Below are positions 18,637-27,320 of a stretch of 64,000 nt of DNA, piece after piece. Source of the stretch: Bacteroidota bacterium (GTDB lineage: Bacteria; Bacteroidota; Bacteroidia; UBA4408); contig JADKCP010000003.1 of NCBI GenBank assembly GCA_016718805.1, forward strand, positions 186,001 through 250,000. Reading direction: 5' to 3'. Position 1 is the stretch's first letter. Each line of letters starts with the position of its first letter. A program made the translations under genes and the position numbers. Below the pieces are notes generated by a model that was not told the DNA's origin, searched no databases, and saw only the letters and a list, made by a program, of their open reading frames with translations.

Positions 18637-20700
18637 ATGAACAAAAAAATTTCACAATCATTCATCGCTTTTAGCGCAGTCGCAAGCTTATTATTAACAG
18701 CCTGCGGCACCGATACTAAAAAGGAGAATGCCGAAACTTCAGGATTTGTGGCTTTTGATAAAGCAAACTTTGATACCACAGTAAAACCAGGCGATGATTT
18801 TTATCAATATGCCAATGGTGGATGGTTAAAAAAGGGAGAAATTCCAGCATCTGAATCACGTTGGGGTAGTTTTGACATGTTAAATGATAACATTAAGAAA
18901 AACCTGCATATACTGCTTGACGAAGCTGCTGCAAATAAAAATGCGAAACCGGGAAGTATTGAACAAAAGGTTGGAGATTTTTTTGCTGTAGCGATGGATT
19001 CGGTAAAATTAAATGCTGATGGAGTAAAGCCATTAGAGGCAGAATTAGCGAAAATTGATGCTATTAAAACATCTGCGGATTTAGTTGCCGAAATTGCACA
19101 TTTACATAAAACAGGTAGCGGTTCATTTTTCGCTGCATTTGTGAACCAGGATGCTAAGAAGAGTGATGAATTGATAGTTCAAATTTATCAAGCCGGATTA
19201 GGTTTACCTGACCGTGATTATTATACAAAAACTGATGCTGAATCAAAGGCAATACAAGAGGCATATTTGGCGCATGTTAAAAGTACACTTGTCTTAGCTG
19301 GGCAAGATGAAAAGTCAGCCGCTGCTGATGCCATGGCAATTATGAAACTGGAAACAGAGTTAGCAAAAGCTTCTAAAACACGTGTTGAACAAAGAGACCC
19401 AGAAGCCAATTACCATAAAATGACAATTGAGGAATTAGTAAAATTAACTCCTTCATTTGACTGGAAAGCTTACTTCTCAGCTAATGGCTTTCCTGCAATC
19501 ACTGAATTAGTAGTATCACAACCTGAATTTCTAAAAGCTGTAGACAAGCAAATTAAATCCACACCAATGCCTGTACTTAAGGCTTATGCTAAGTGGAATT
19601 TGTTAAATAGCTACGCCGATTATTTGAGCGATGATTTTGTTATACAAAATTTTGATTTTTATGGCAAGACATTAACTGGAGCTAAAGAGATGAAGCCTCG
19701 TTGGAAACGTGCTTTACGTGAAACTGATGCTGCAATTGGAGAAGCTTTAGGTCAATTGTACGTTGCAAAACATTTTAGTGCAAATGCTAAGAAGCGCATC
19801 AACGAATTGGTTGATAATTTAATGAGTGCTTACAAAGAGCGCTTATCTCAATTGGAATGGATGAGTCCGGAAACTCGCAGCAAAGCTTTGGAAAAATTAG
19901 CAGCCATTGATCGCAAATTAAGTTTCCCTGATACTTGGAGAGATTATACAAAATTGGAAATTAAGCGTGAATCTTATGTGCAGAATGTAATGAATGCTCA
20001 AGCATTTTTGTTTGAACGCAACATAAACAAATTAGGTAAACCTGTTGATCGTACTGAATGGCTAATGAGTCCTCAAACTGTGAATGCTTATTACGATCCA
20101 AGTAAAAATGAAATTGTGTTCCCTTGCGGTATAATGCAGTTTCCATTTTTTGACGAAAATGCTGATGACGCCTTTAATTATGGAGGAATTGGTGCAGTTA
20201 TCGGACATGAAATTACCCATGGTTTTGATGATGAAGGTAGCCAGTACGATGCAAAAGGAAATTTGAATAATTGGTTTACAGTTGAAGACAAGGCTAAATT
20301 TAAAGAGCGTACCTCAGGCATTGTTAAACAATTTAATAATTATGTTGCCATTGATACCATGCATGTAAATGGTGCTTTAACACAAGGCGAGAACATTGCC
20401 GATTTAGGAGGAGTAAGTATTTCATTTGCTGCATTGCAAAAAGCATTAGCAGGTAAGGAGAAAGAAAAAATTGACGGGTTTACACCTGAACAACGTTTCT
20501 TTTTAAATTATGCTCAAGTATGGCGTGGTTTATACCGCGATGAAGCTTTAAAGCGTCAGTTGCAAACTAATCCACATTCACCTGGTAAATTCCGTACACT
20601 TGGACCATTAAGCAATTTTCAACCTTTTTATGATGCATTTGGTGTAAAAGAAGGCGATAAAATGTATGTTGCCGATAAGGACCGCGTAAAGATTTGGTAG
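18637..20700 (+). CDS. M13 family zinc metallopeptidase (PepO/neprilysin-like lipoprotein)
   Basis: A 687-residue lipoprotein: residues 1-23 form a signal with lipobox LLLTAC, so it is lipid-anchored in the envelope. It belongs to peptidase family M13, which cleaves peptides below about 40 residues. The substrate motif NAYYDPSKNEIVFP is near residue 485. The zinc site VIGHEITHGFDDEG is near residue 520 (His, His and catalytic Glu), and the third ligand lies in GENIADLGGV near residue 585. The N-terminal PGDDFYQYANGGWL is the usual opening of bacterial members. Length is typical. The gene stands alone between a weak -7 box and a good terminator. Confidence 0.93.
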   Translation: MNKKISQSFIAFSAVASLLLTACGTDTKKENAETSGFVAFDKANFDTTVKPGDDFYQYANGGWLKKGEIPASESRWGSFDMLNDNIKKNLHILLDEAAANKNAKPGSIEQKVGDFFAVAMDSVKLNADGVKPLEAELAKIDAIKTSADLVAEIAHLHKTGSGSFFAAFVNQDAKKSDELIVQIYQAGLGLPDRDYYTKTDAESKAIQEAYLAHVKSTLVLAGQDEKSAAADAMAIMKLETELAKASKTRVEQRDPEANYHKMTIEELVKLTPSFDWKAYFSANGFPAITELVVSQPEFLKAVDKQIKSTPMPVLKAYAKWNLLNSYADYLSDDFVIQNFDFYGKTLTGAKEMKPRWKRALRETDAAIGEALGQLYVAKHFSANAKKRINELVDNLMSAYKERLSQLEWMSPETRSKALEKLAAIDRKLSFPDTWRDYTKLEIKRESYVQNVMNAQAFLFERNINKLGKPVDRTEWLMSPQTVNAYYDPSKNEIVFPCGIMQFPFFDENADDAFNYGGIGAVIGHEITHGFDDEGSQYDAKGNLNNWFTVEDKAKFKERTSGIVKQFNNYVAIDTMHVNGALTQGENIADLGGVSISFAALQKALAGKEKEKIDGFTPEQRFFLNYAQVWRGLYRDEALKRQLQTNPHSPGKFRTLGPLSNFQPFYDAFGVKEGDKMYVADKDRVKIW

Positions 20701-20722
20701 ATTTTTTTCATGTGTTAAGTTT

Positions 20723-20762
20723 AAACAACCTGTTTCAGCAATGAAGCAGGTTGTTTTTTTTA
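20723..20762 (+). terminator. Intrinsic terminator after the M13 peptidase gene
   Basis: Stem of about 14 bp (20723-20736 with 20743-20756, one G-T pair), 6-nt loop, then a T run. Confidence 0.88.
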
Positions 20763-20961
20763 TACTATTTTTTTATTGATAGTCTCATTGTATTGCTTGA
20801 TATGCTTCATCAAATTAGCCCGGTAAAAGCTTTTGGAAAAAAGTGATGTCTGCATCAAGCAAAGTAAATCTACTTCTTACTTAGTAAAAACTATTAAACA
20901 ATAAATGCCTTTCATAAAGCAATTTAAAAAAGCACTATCGATTTTTTTTAAACACCTCCAA

Positions 20962-23900
20962 CTACTGAACTATAAATTTCATTCTATAAAATTCCCCATC
21001 AATAGTGGCTTCCAGTATATATACTCCCGAACTGAGTTGGACTTCAGGTTGAATTAAAATACCCTTTTCATGCTCAATTGACAGATTGTTAGAATAAACT
21101 TTTTGGCCAAAAGTGTTGTAAATGCTATATTGTAGTGATATCACTTCGCTTAATGCACCATCAATTTCAATTGTAAAAGGCTGAGCTGCCACAACAGGAT
21201 TAGGGTAAATTGTCACATTGTTTGTAGGTGATTGATTGTCGAAGTAATCCTCAAAAGAATAAGCTGCTAATCTAGGAACCGAAGCACCTGTGGTAATTTG
21301 ACACACAGGTCCATATGCACTCCAAACACTACCTGCATAACTTGCTACTTCAACATCGTAAGTAGTATTCGGTTGCATGTTTAGTTGATTGCAACATAAT
21401 TGTGTCCAACTAAAACGCCAATCATTTGCTCCTGAATTGCGTAAAAAGGTTTTGTCGTATCCGCTAGCATTGCTAATGTGGTAGCGATAATTGCTTGCTC
21501 CGGCAACAGCTGTTATAAATACTTGAGTAGTAAAAGAAGGCAATAAATAATTGCAATAAGCAGTTTGCAAAGAAGTTAAAGGGGCAGCTGAAACACTCAA
21601 TTGGCAAACACTTCCAAAAAGTCCCCAAACACCTCCAACCTTAGCTCTTACTTCCACATCATAGGTAGTTGCGTATCTAATTCCACCACTTGCAGAAGGC
21701 AACCAATTAAGTTGATAATCAGTTAACGAATTACCTCGAGTTCCAGATTGACTATAACCAAGTGCAGTATTACTTATTCGGTATTCATAGTCTGTTGCAC
21801 CCGGTACAGGGATACAATAGAATTTTGAAGTTAGATTCGTAAGTGTTGAACCACAAAATAAATTCGATAATTGTGTTGTTGGCATTCCACTAAGTGTAAC
21901 TGAACATGCGGGGCCAAATGTTCCCCATTCACCTTGTTGTAAAGCTGTTTTACCAACTAAAGCTCTCACTTGAATGTTGTAGCTATATCCATAGGGTAAA
22001 CCTTGCACAGGAGGTGTTGAGGAATATGCCCAACTTAGTTTATAATCGTTCAAAGAGGAACCTCTCTGCCAAGTATGATCATATCCGAGTAAAGAATTTT
22101 CGATACGGTATTCATAATCATTGGCTCCGGAAATACTATCGCAAAATAATGGAGTATATAAGGAAGTAATAGAACTACCACAAGATCCTACTCGTAATTG
22201 AGTTTGTGGAAAAGCTCCCAAACTAACTGTACAAGAGGCTCCATATTCGCTCCATACTCCATTTCGTTGAAAGGCGACAGAAACATCATAATTATTTCCA
22301 TAAATAACCCCAGGTGCCCATTTCAGTCGAAAATCATTCAATGCTAAGTTTCGTGTAAATTCATAATTGAAGCTACTTGCGCTGTTTACTAATTTATACC
22401 GATAATTGCTGGCTCCATAAACAGGGGTGGCATAAATAACATCGTTAAGCGAATTTAGTGTGCTGCATGAACTGGTTTGCAATTGAGTAACGGTTACTTC
22501 CTTTACCGAAATATCGTCGATATACAAATTGCCTTGAGCCGCAGCACTGTGTGCATAAAATCCAAAGTAATAGATACCACTTAGTGGAGCAATAAAATCA
22601 GTTGCTGAATCTTTTACATATAGTTGATTCGTGATATTGCTTTTTGAATAAATTGGAGCAGTTGCAAGCATATCAAATGAATTTGTAGTGTTGCCGGCAT
22701 AAACTTGAAATTGCTCGCTGGTATTGGGATTGCTGCTCATGTACCAAAATGAAAGACGGTAAAGTTTACCTGCCTGCAAATGTAAAGGAGCAGAATAAAA
22801 CCAATCATTTTTGGCAATTGCACTGTTACTATTTGCTTGTATGGCCATGTGATTATTTCCACTGTGAGGGGCATTAGTAGCTGTTTCCCATTGTTCATCA
22901 TCAGGAGGATAATTATCGTTATTAATGCTCATTCCGCAAAACAAAGCAGGAGGAGATGCATTTTCAAAACCATACTCATAAGGAATACCCAATTGCGGTG
23001 AAAATGGGCTGATATTGCCTGAATTAAATGTTACGTTAATGGTGTCTGAAAAAGCTGTACAACCATTAAGGTCGGTATCACTCACTCTGTAGGTGCCAGG
23101 TTGGGTAACAAGTATACTTTGAGTTGTTTCAAGAGTTGACCACAAAATGGAAGTTCCTGGAGAAGAAGTAAGCGTAACACTACCACCCCTGCATAAAAAA
23201 ATTGGTCCATTTGCGATGATTAAAGGTACCGGTGGTCCTGGAGTTGGGTTAACATTTACAGTTACACTTATGCATACGGTTGTTCCACAAGGTCCGGTAT
23301 AGCGAACAAAATATGTGGTTGTAACTAGCGGAGATACAGAAATGCTATTGCCTGTGCCTAATAAGGTTCCACCGCATGAACCACTAAACCACTGGGTGGA
23401 TCCACCTGTGCCAGGATTCCCGCCAGTTACAGTAAGTGTTGTAGCCCCACCTATACAAATACTAGTTGTGCCTGTTATTTGTGTAGGAGGCGATTGATTG
23501 GATACAACGTTAATTTGAAAAGTACAACTAGCGGTGTTACCAGATAAGTCCGTTGCCGTTAGTGTAATTGGATGGCTACCAACACCCAGTATTGTACCGG
23601 GTGCAGGAACTTGTGTTATACTTGCAATGCCACAGTTATCCGAAGCTTGAGCTCCATTAAATGATGCCTGAAGCGCAAAATTCACATTTCCCCAACTTGC
23701 ATTTTGACCATTGTTCGGGATGCTAAGCGAATAATTTATACTGTTGCCGGGTGCCGGAGTATTAAAATTTTGGCATACTTGCGTGCTGCAACTTTTTACC
23801 GGTATACAATTCGTTCCATCGTCTTCGTAAGGATTAAAACAAACCTGAACCGAAGCCGGATAATTGCCAATACTGTATTGTTGTGAAAATTGTAAGAAGG

Positions 23901-25140
23901 GAGGATTGTTATAACAAATTCCATTTTGCGGATAATTAATATAGGAAAGTCCGTTTACCCTCACAGCCCATTGTGGTTCAGGAGCACCTTGTAGAAATCC
24001 ATCGGTGCAATTGGTTCCCGAATTTCCGCTGGTAACGGTAAGGTTTAAATTTACTGCATTAGAAACAGTATAATCCGCAAGCACATGCTGGCAATTATTA
24101 TTTATTGTAACATTTGCCGGACAGGTTATTACCGGAGGCGTAACATCCACCACATTAACCTGGAAAGTACATGGAGTAGTGTTTCCGGAAGGGTCGCTAG
24201 CAATTAATGTTACTGCTTGTGTACCAACACCAAGTATTGTTCCCGGTGGAGGTGATTGAGTAATGGTAACCGGACCGCAATTATCGCTTGCAATGGGAAT
24301 CGCAGCAGAAGCTTGTAATGTAAATGTAACCGTACCCCAACTAGCATTTTGACCATTATTTGGAATAGTAAGTGTGTAGGTTAAACTATTACCTGGAGCA
24401 GGTGTAGCATAATTTTGACATACTTGCACACTGCAACTCTTAACCGGTACACACCCGTTACCATCATCTTCATAGGGATTAAAACAAACTTGAACAGTAG
24501 CAGGGTAATTTCCAAGATTGTATTGTTGAGTAAACTGCAAAAAGGGTGGATTGGTATAGCATAAACCCATTTGCGGGTAGTTCGTATAAGCTTGTCCATT
24601 TACTCGCAGTGCCCATTGAGGATCAGGTGCACCTTGCAAAAACGGGTCGGTACATGCAGTGCCTGAAGAGCCACTATTTACAGTTAAGGATAAATTTACT
24701 GTTGCGCCAAGAGTATAATTTCCTAATACCGCCTGACAAAGATTATCTACGTTAAGAGTTGTGGTAGGAGGGCATAAAATGGTGGGTGGTGTTATATCCA
24801 AAACGGTTATAGTAAAGCTACACGTATCGGTTCCAGAAGCATCTCCTGCAATGAGCGTAACGGTTGTAATACCTAAATTGAAGGTACTTCCGCTTCCGGT
24901 TCCTATGCCATTTCCAATGGTTGCACCAGTAAATGCATAAATTACAAAGGGAGGAGGTATACCATTTAATGTCGGTGTATAAACAACAACTGCATTGCAG
25001 TTTGCTTTTTCAGATACGATGGTATCATTTGGGCACGTTATGAAACTAAAAAGTGCGGATTGTTTTGAATGTGCTTGGCTAGTAAAATACAATGAAACCA
25101 AGAAAAGTAGGTACAGTTTTTTTTTCAAGTAATGCTTCAT
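20962..25140 (-). CDS. Giant HYR-repeat T9SS surface protein
   Basis: A 1392-residue secreted protein. The signal peptide covers residues 1-23. Three HYR modules follow: the first (about 33-115) is plain, and the next two (about 116-330 and 331-545) are near copies of each other. Each copy carries an unusual insert with the shared segments FLQGAP-PQWA-RVNG, VCFNPYEDDG and PNNGQNASWG. Next come two Ig/PKD-like segments (550-720) and a jelly-roll, MAM-like region (740-890, SFWYMSSNPN ... IYYFGFYAHS). Then four repeats of about 100 residues follow (890-1290), with a C(S/G)-N(Y/D)YRY/EYRI-W-YDV(E/S)V-YG-C pattern. A T9SS type A domain (IYPNPVV ... GVYILEATI) ends the protein. The role is probably adhesion. 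No promoter match to the shared stress architecture is seen upstream. Confidence 0.9.
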   Translation of the reverse strand: MKHYLKKKLYLLFLVSLYFTSQAHSKQSALFSFITCPNDTIVSEKANCNAVVVYTPTLNGIPPPFVIYAFTGATIGNGIGTGSGSTFNLGITTVTLIAGDASGTDTCSFTITVLDITPPTILCPPTTTLNVDNLCQAVLGNYTLGATVNLSLTVNSGSSGTACTDPFLQGAPDPQWALRVNGQAYTNYPQMGLCYTNPPFLQFTQQYNLGNYPATVQVCFNPYEDDGNGCVPVKSCSVQVCQNYATPAPGNSLTYTLTIPNNGQNASWGTVTFTLQASAAIPIASDNCGPVTITQSPPPGTILGVGTQAVTLIASDPSGNTTPCTFQVNVVDVTPPVITCPANVTINNNCQHVLADYTVSNAVNLNLTVTSGNSGTNCTDGFLQGAPEPQWAVRVNGLSYINYPQNGICYNNPPFLQFSQQYSIGNYPASVQVCFNPYEDDGTNCIPVKSCSTQVCQNFNTPAPGNSINYSLSIPNNGQNASWGNVNFALQASFNGAQASDNCGIASITQVPAPGTILGVGSHPITLTATDLSGNTASCTFQINVVSNQSPPTQITGTTSICIGGATTLTVTGGNPGTGGSTQWFSGSCGGTLLGTGNSISVSPLVTTTYFVRYTGPCGTTVCISVTVNVNPTPGPPVPLIIANGPIFLCRGGSVTLTSSPGTSILWSTLETTQSILVTQPGTYRVSDTDLNGCTAFSDTINVTFNSGNISPFSPQLGIPYEYGFENASPPALFCGMSINNDNYPPDDEQWETATNAPHSGNNHMAIQANSNSAIAKNDWFYSAPLHLQAGKLYRLSFWYMSSNPNTSEQFQVYAGNTTNSFDMLATAPIYSKSNITNQLYVKDSATDFIAPLSGIYYFGFYAHSAAAQGNLYIDDISVKEVTVTQLQTSSCSTLNSLNDVIYATPVYGASNYRYKLVNSASSFNYEFTRNLALNDFRLKWAPGVIYGNNYDVSVAFQRNGVWSEYGASCTVSLGAFPQTQLRVGSCGSSITSLYTPLFCDSISGANDYEYRIENSLLGYDHTWQRGSSLNDYKLSWAYSSTPPVQGLPYGYSYNIQVRALVGKTALQQGEWGTFGPACSVTLSGMPTTQLSNLFCGSTLTNLTSKFYCIPVPGATDYEYRISNTALGYSQSGTRGNSLTDYQLNWLPSASGGIRYATTYDVEVRAKVGGVWGLFGSVCQLSVSAAPLTSLQTAYCNYLLPSFTTQVFITAVAGASNYRYHISNASGYDKTFLRNSGANDWRFSWTQLCCNQLNMQPNTTYDVEVASYAGSVWSAYGPVCQITTGASVPRLAAYSFEDYFDNQSPTNNVTIYPNPVVAAQPFTIEIDGALSEVISLQYSIYNTFGQKVYSNNLSIEHEKGILIQPEVQLSSGVYILEATIDGEFYRMKFIVQ
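21290..22480 (-). repeat. Four diverged ~300-bp repeats coding the C-terminal modules
   Basis: Four protein repeats of about 100 residues inside the giant surface protein. Each starts with a Cys-Ser/Gly segment, has a YRY or EYRI strand, a conserved Trp after a (N/T)D(F/Y/W)(R/K/Q)(L/F) motif, then YDVEV and YG/FG-x-C. They have diverged in DNA but are obvious in protein. Confidence 0.75.
23495..24785 (-). repeat. Two ~640-bp tandem coding repeats (HYR plus insert)
   Basis: Two adjacent copies (about 24135-24785 and 23495-24135) encode modules sharing most residues, including the PQWA-RVNG, VCFNPYEDDG and NASWG segments. Long DNA identity blocks remain, for example at 23785-23850 compared with 24430-24495, which points to a recent duplication or gene conversion. 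Confidence 0.8.
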
Positions 25141-25446
25141 GACACATAAGTTTATTGTGCAATTTTGAAAAAGTAGTTAGATAGGAACCACTTCAAACTT
25201 ACAAAATTTGTCGCATTAATCAGAACTAATTGAAGTTATTTTTTGAGGGCAATAAAACTGTCTACCTACTTAGCAGTCTATTATAAGTAGCACTAAAATT
25301 ATACTAAAGTGGTTTGGATTTTCAGCTTTAAATTGAACAGTAATCATTACACTATCGAATGCAATGTGTTTCATTACTAACAATAAATGGTTTAATTAAG
25401 AATTGGGTATACTTGTTCTGTTCACCCATTTATCAATTAAAGGAAA
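25141..25446. other. Intergenic stretch, nothing recognised
   Basis: 306 bp of AT-rich DNA between the 5' end of the giant surface gene and the 3' end of the receiver gene. I see no reading frame, hairpin or promoter I can defend. Confidence 0.5.
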
Positions 25447-25938
25447 TTATTTAAAAAAATTAAGATAAACGAAAACGGCTAATCCCATAGAAACAAATGT
25501 AAGGAGGAATATAGAAAGTAGTTTACCCACTCTTAATTCATGCACCATGTAGTGTAGAGGAAAAATGAGGATTCCATATACTAGCTCACCAACTTTTTTT
25601 CGTGATTTCCTTCCTTTCAAAACAAAATCAGTGGCACCATTGCGAAAAGATTCGATAGCAGCACTAATATTTTCATTCGAGCTAAGCATAATCACCTCAG
25701 TTTTCGAATTTATTTTTTTAATAGCTTTTAAAACGTCGTTCGCATTTTCATTCGCCGATTCATTGTCAAGAATTACTATGCTCGTATTTGATCCAATATG
25801 CTTCAAAGCACTGTCACTGTTATAAAAAGATGAAATATTTAAGCTATTTCCAAAACGAGCAATAAGGTATTTTCGAAGTTCCTTTACTGAAACACTGTTT
25901 TTATCTATTATGATTAAATTAAGAATACTTGCAATCAT
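25447..25938 (-). CDS. Receiver-like protein with a C-terminal membrane anchor
   Basis: A 163-residue protein. Residues 7-120 fit a response regulator receiver fold: LIIIDKNS in place of the usual acidic pair, the phosphoacceptor aspartate in SIVILDNES near residue 54, a Ser in VIMLSSNEN, and the conserved lysine in DFVLKGRKS. There is no DNA-binding output domain. Instead residues 138-160 form one hydrophobic helix (LLSIFLLTFVSMGLAVFVYL), so the receiver is tethered to the inner membrane facing the cytosol. One of the N-terminal acidic residues is missing, so phosphorylation may be weak or absent. It could be a phosphate sink or a docking partner; no kinase is adjacent. Confidence 0.72.
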   Translation of the reverse strand: MIASILNLIIIDKNSVSVKELRKYLIARFGNSLNISSFYNSDSALKHIGSNTSIVILDNESANENANDVLKAIKKINSKTEVIMLSSNENISAAIESFRNGATDFVLKGRKSRKKVGELVYGILIFPLHYMVHELRVGKLLSIFLLTFVSMGLAVFVYLNFFK

Positions 25939-26035
25939 TTTTTCTACGAGTTAAGTGAATGAATGTTTATTGTTATAATTTAAATTATCGAAAAGCAAAG
26001 AGCTTTCATTAATAAATTTTTGATCACATTTGATA

Positions 26036-26078
26036 CAAAAAATTACCAGCTTTGCCGCAAGCATTGCAGGTAATTTTC
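26036..26078 (-). terminator. Probable terminator of the coiled-coil lipoprotein gene
   Basis: On the minus strand an 8-bp outer stem (26069-26076 with 26040-26047) encloses a second small stem and is followed by a run of six T. It lies 45 bp past the stop at 26123. Confidence 0.65.
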
Positions 26079-26122
26079 TATTGATTTTTAAATTTTATAG
26101 GTTGCAGGGCTTAAAGCTAAAA

Positions 26123-26566
26123 TTACTTTTTAACATTGTTTACGGTAAGGTCTTTGAATGCTTTTCCCATTTCTTCCATGTCGTGATTGAATTCAGATTT
26201 AAAAGCATTCCAATTGTCTTTTCCATCTTCCTTATACTCGTTCATTTTTTGTTTCAAACCTTTGTTTTTTTCATCTAGCTCAGCAATTCTTTTAGTGTAA
26301 GCAGCTTTCGCGTCTTTTTTTTCGTTGCTAATTTTTAGTTTAAAAGCAGCCAAATCTTTTTCATTTTGTTCAATTTTTTCGGCTGTTTCTTTACGGTAAT
26401 TTTCCACATCGGCCAGGTATTCCTCATTAGCTTTAGCTAATTCTGCTTGTGCGTTTGTAACGTTTTCCTGAGCCGTATCTACTTTTTTTTCGGGACTGCT
26501 GCAACTGGTAAGTACTACAAAGGAAATAATTGATGCGGCGGTAACGCTTAAAATTGAAATTTTCAT
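26123..26566 (-). CDS. Coiled-coil lipoprotein, stress-protein-like
   Basis: A 147-residue lipoprotein: signal with lipobox VLTSCS (Cys at residue 22), then an almost entirely helical, highly charged coiled coil (residues 30-130, Lys/Glu/Ala/Asp-rich, as in AQAELAKANEEYLADVENYR). It resembles small stress-response lipoproteins of Bacteroidota (the sll1863-like group), a likeness I hold at low confidence. It should sit on the periplasmic face of the inner or outer membrane. It carries the shared two-box stress promoter (26630-26693) and its own terminator, so it is a single-gene member of that regulon. Confidence 0.75.
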   Translation of the reverse strand: MKISILSVTAASIISFVVLTSCSSPEKKVDTAQENVTNAQAELAKANEEYLADVENYRKETAEKIEQNEKDLAAFKLKISNEKKDAKAAYTKRIAELDEKNKGLKQKMNEYKEDGKDNWNAFKSEFNHDMEEMGKAFKDLTVNNVKK

Positions 26567-26629
26567 GTGTGTTGAAGTGTATTATAATTTCCGCTTCCTG
26601 CGGACCGGTGTAATAAATTTACTACTGTA

Positions 26630-26693
26630 CAAAGTTGTATAACTAGTGCTAAATGTCTGTTATATTACTTTTTACTTAAGTTATAAAATTCAC
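26630..26693 (-). promoter_or_regulatory. Two-box stress promoter, copy 1
   Basis: On the minus strand: GTGAA (26693-26689), TATAA 3 bp later, a second TATAA 21 bp from the first, and CAACTTTG (26637-26630), 51 bp after GTGAA. The leader to the lipoprotein ATG is 63 nt. Confidence 0.8.
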
Positions 26694-26713
26694 ACTTGTG
26701 TATTCTTTGTTAC

Positions 26714-27121
26714 TTAGGAGTTCTCACTATCCTTCGAATCAATTTTATTTTCAATAAGGTCAATGTATTCTTTAGAGAGTTGGGTTAATTCACGTTCGGT
26801 TTTTTCTTCGGTATTTATTACGTCATTGCTTGCAGATTCATGGGAAGAAACCAACTCATTCACTTTTAAATGAAGTGCTGCTGAAAAACGGTTAAACGAT
26901 TTTTGAATTAGAAAAAGGCTTAAAAAAATAAAGCCGTGAATTACATCACGTATACTTTCGTGCAAGGTTAAGTCGAAGAATTCTTTTTGACTAAACCAAA
27001 ATAAGGTAAGCGCCAAAGCCAAAATAAAGATTAGTGAATTTCCCATAATGCTGATAGCTGCAGATGTTATCTTTTCAAAAATTCTTTCAGTTTGATGTGA
27101 TATTTTTTTTAAGTGTTGCAT
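26714..27121 (-). CDS. Low affinity iron permease family small membrane protein
   Basis: A 135-residue membrane protein with two hydrophobic segments (about 26-48 and 62-80). The second and its flank, HGFIFLSLFLIQKSFNRF followed by HLKVNELV, match the low affinity iron permease family (PF04120), whose bacterial members commonly read FLMVFLIQNTQNRD and then LKLDEL. Bacterial members are unlikely to be iron transporters by themselves; the family name comes from fungal Fet4. The C-terminal 50 residues are charged and cytosolic. A partial stress-promoter match (GTGAA and proximal TATAA) lies at 27191-27224, but its CAnCTTTG box is absent. Confidence 0.7.
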   Translation of the reverse strand: MQHLKKISHQTERIFEKITSAAISIMGNSLIFILALALTLFWFSQKEFFDLTLHESIRDVIHGFIFLSLFLIQKSFNRFSAALHLKVNELVSSHESASNDVINTEEKTERELTQLSKEYIDLIENKIDSKDSENS

Positions 27122-27262
27122 GATTTATTTTTAATTAGTGAAAGGATATTAGGTTATTTTAATTAATACTTGATTCAAGAGAAAGTACTTTTATAGTTTC
27201 GTAAAAAGTGTATTCACTATTCACCCATTTTCAAAGGAGTTTAATACGAATTTTAACACATA

Positions 27263-27299
27263 AAAAAATGACTGTCAAATCAGAGACAGTCATTTTTTT
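27263..27299 (-). terminator. Terminator of the ompA-like gene (bidirectional in form)
   Basis: 14-bp stem (27263-27276 with 27285-27298) flanked by an A run and a T run, 21 bp past the stop of the OmpA gene at 27321. Confidence 0.9.
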
Positions 27300-27320
27300 T
27301 ATGAGTTAGGTTAACGAATA

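Noticed and set aside
27191..27224. Thirteenth copy of the two-box promoter before the iron-permease-like gene
   Set aside because: GTGAA and the inner TATAA are at the right distance, but the outer TAYAA and the CAnCTTTG box are absent. Left as a partial match only.
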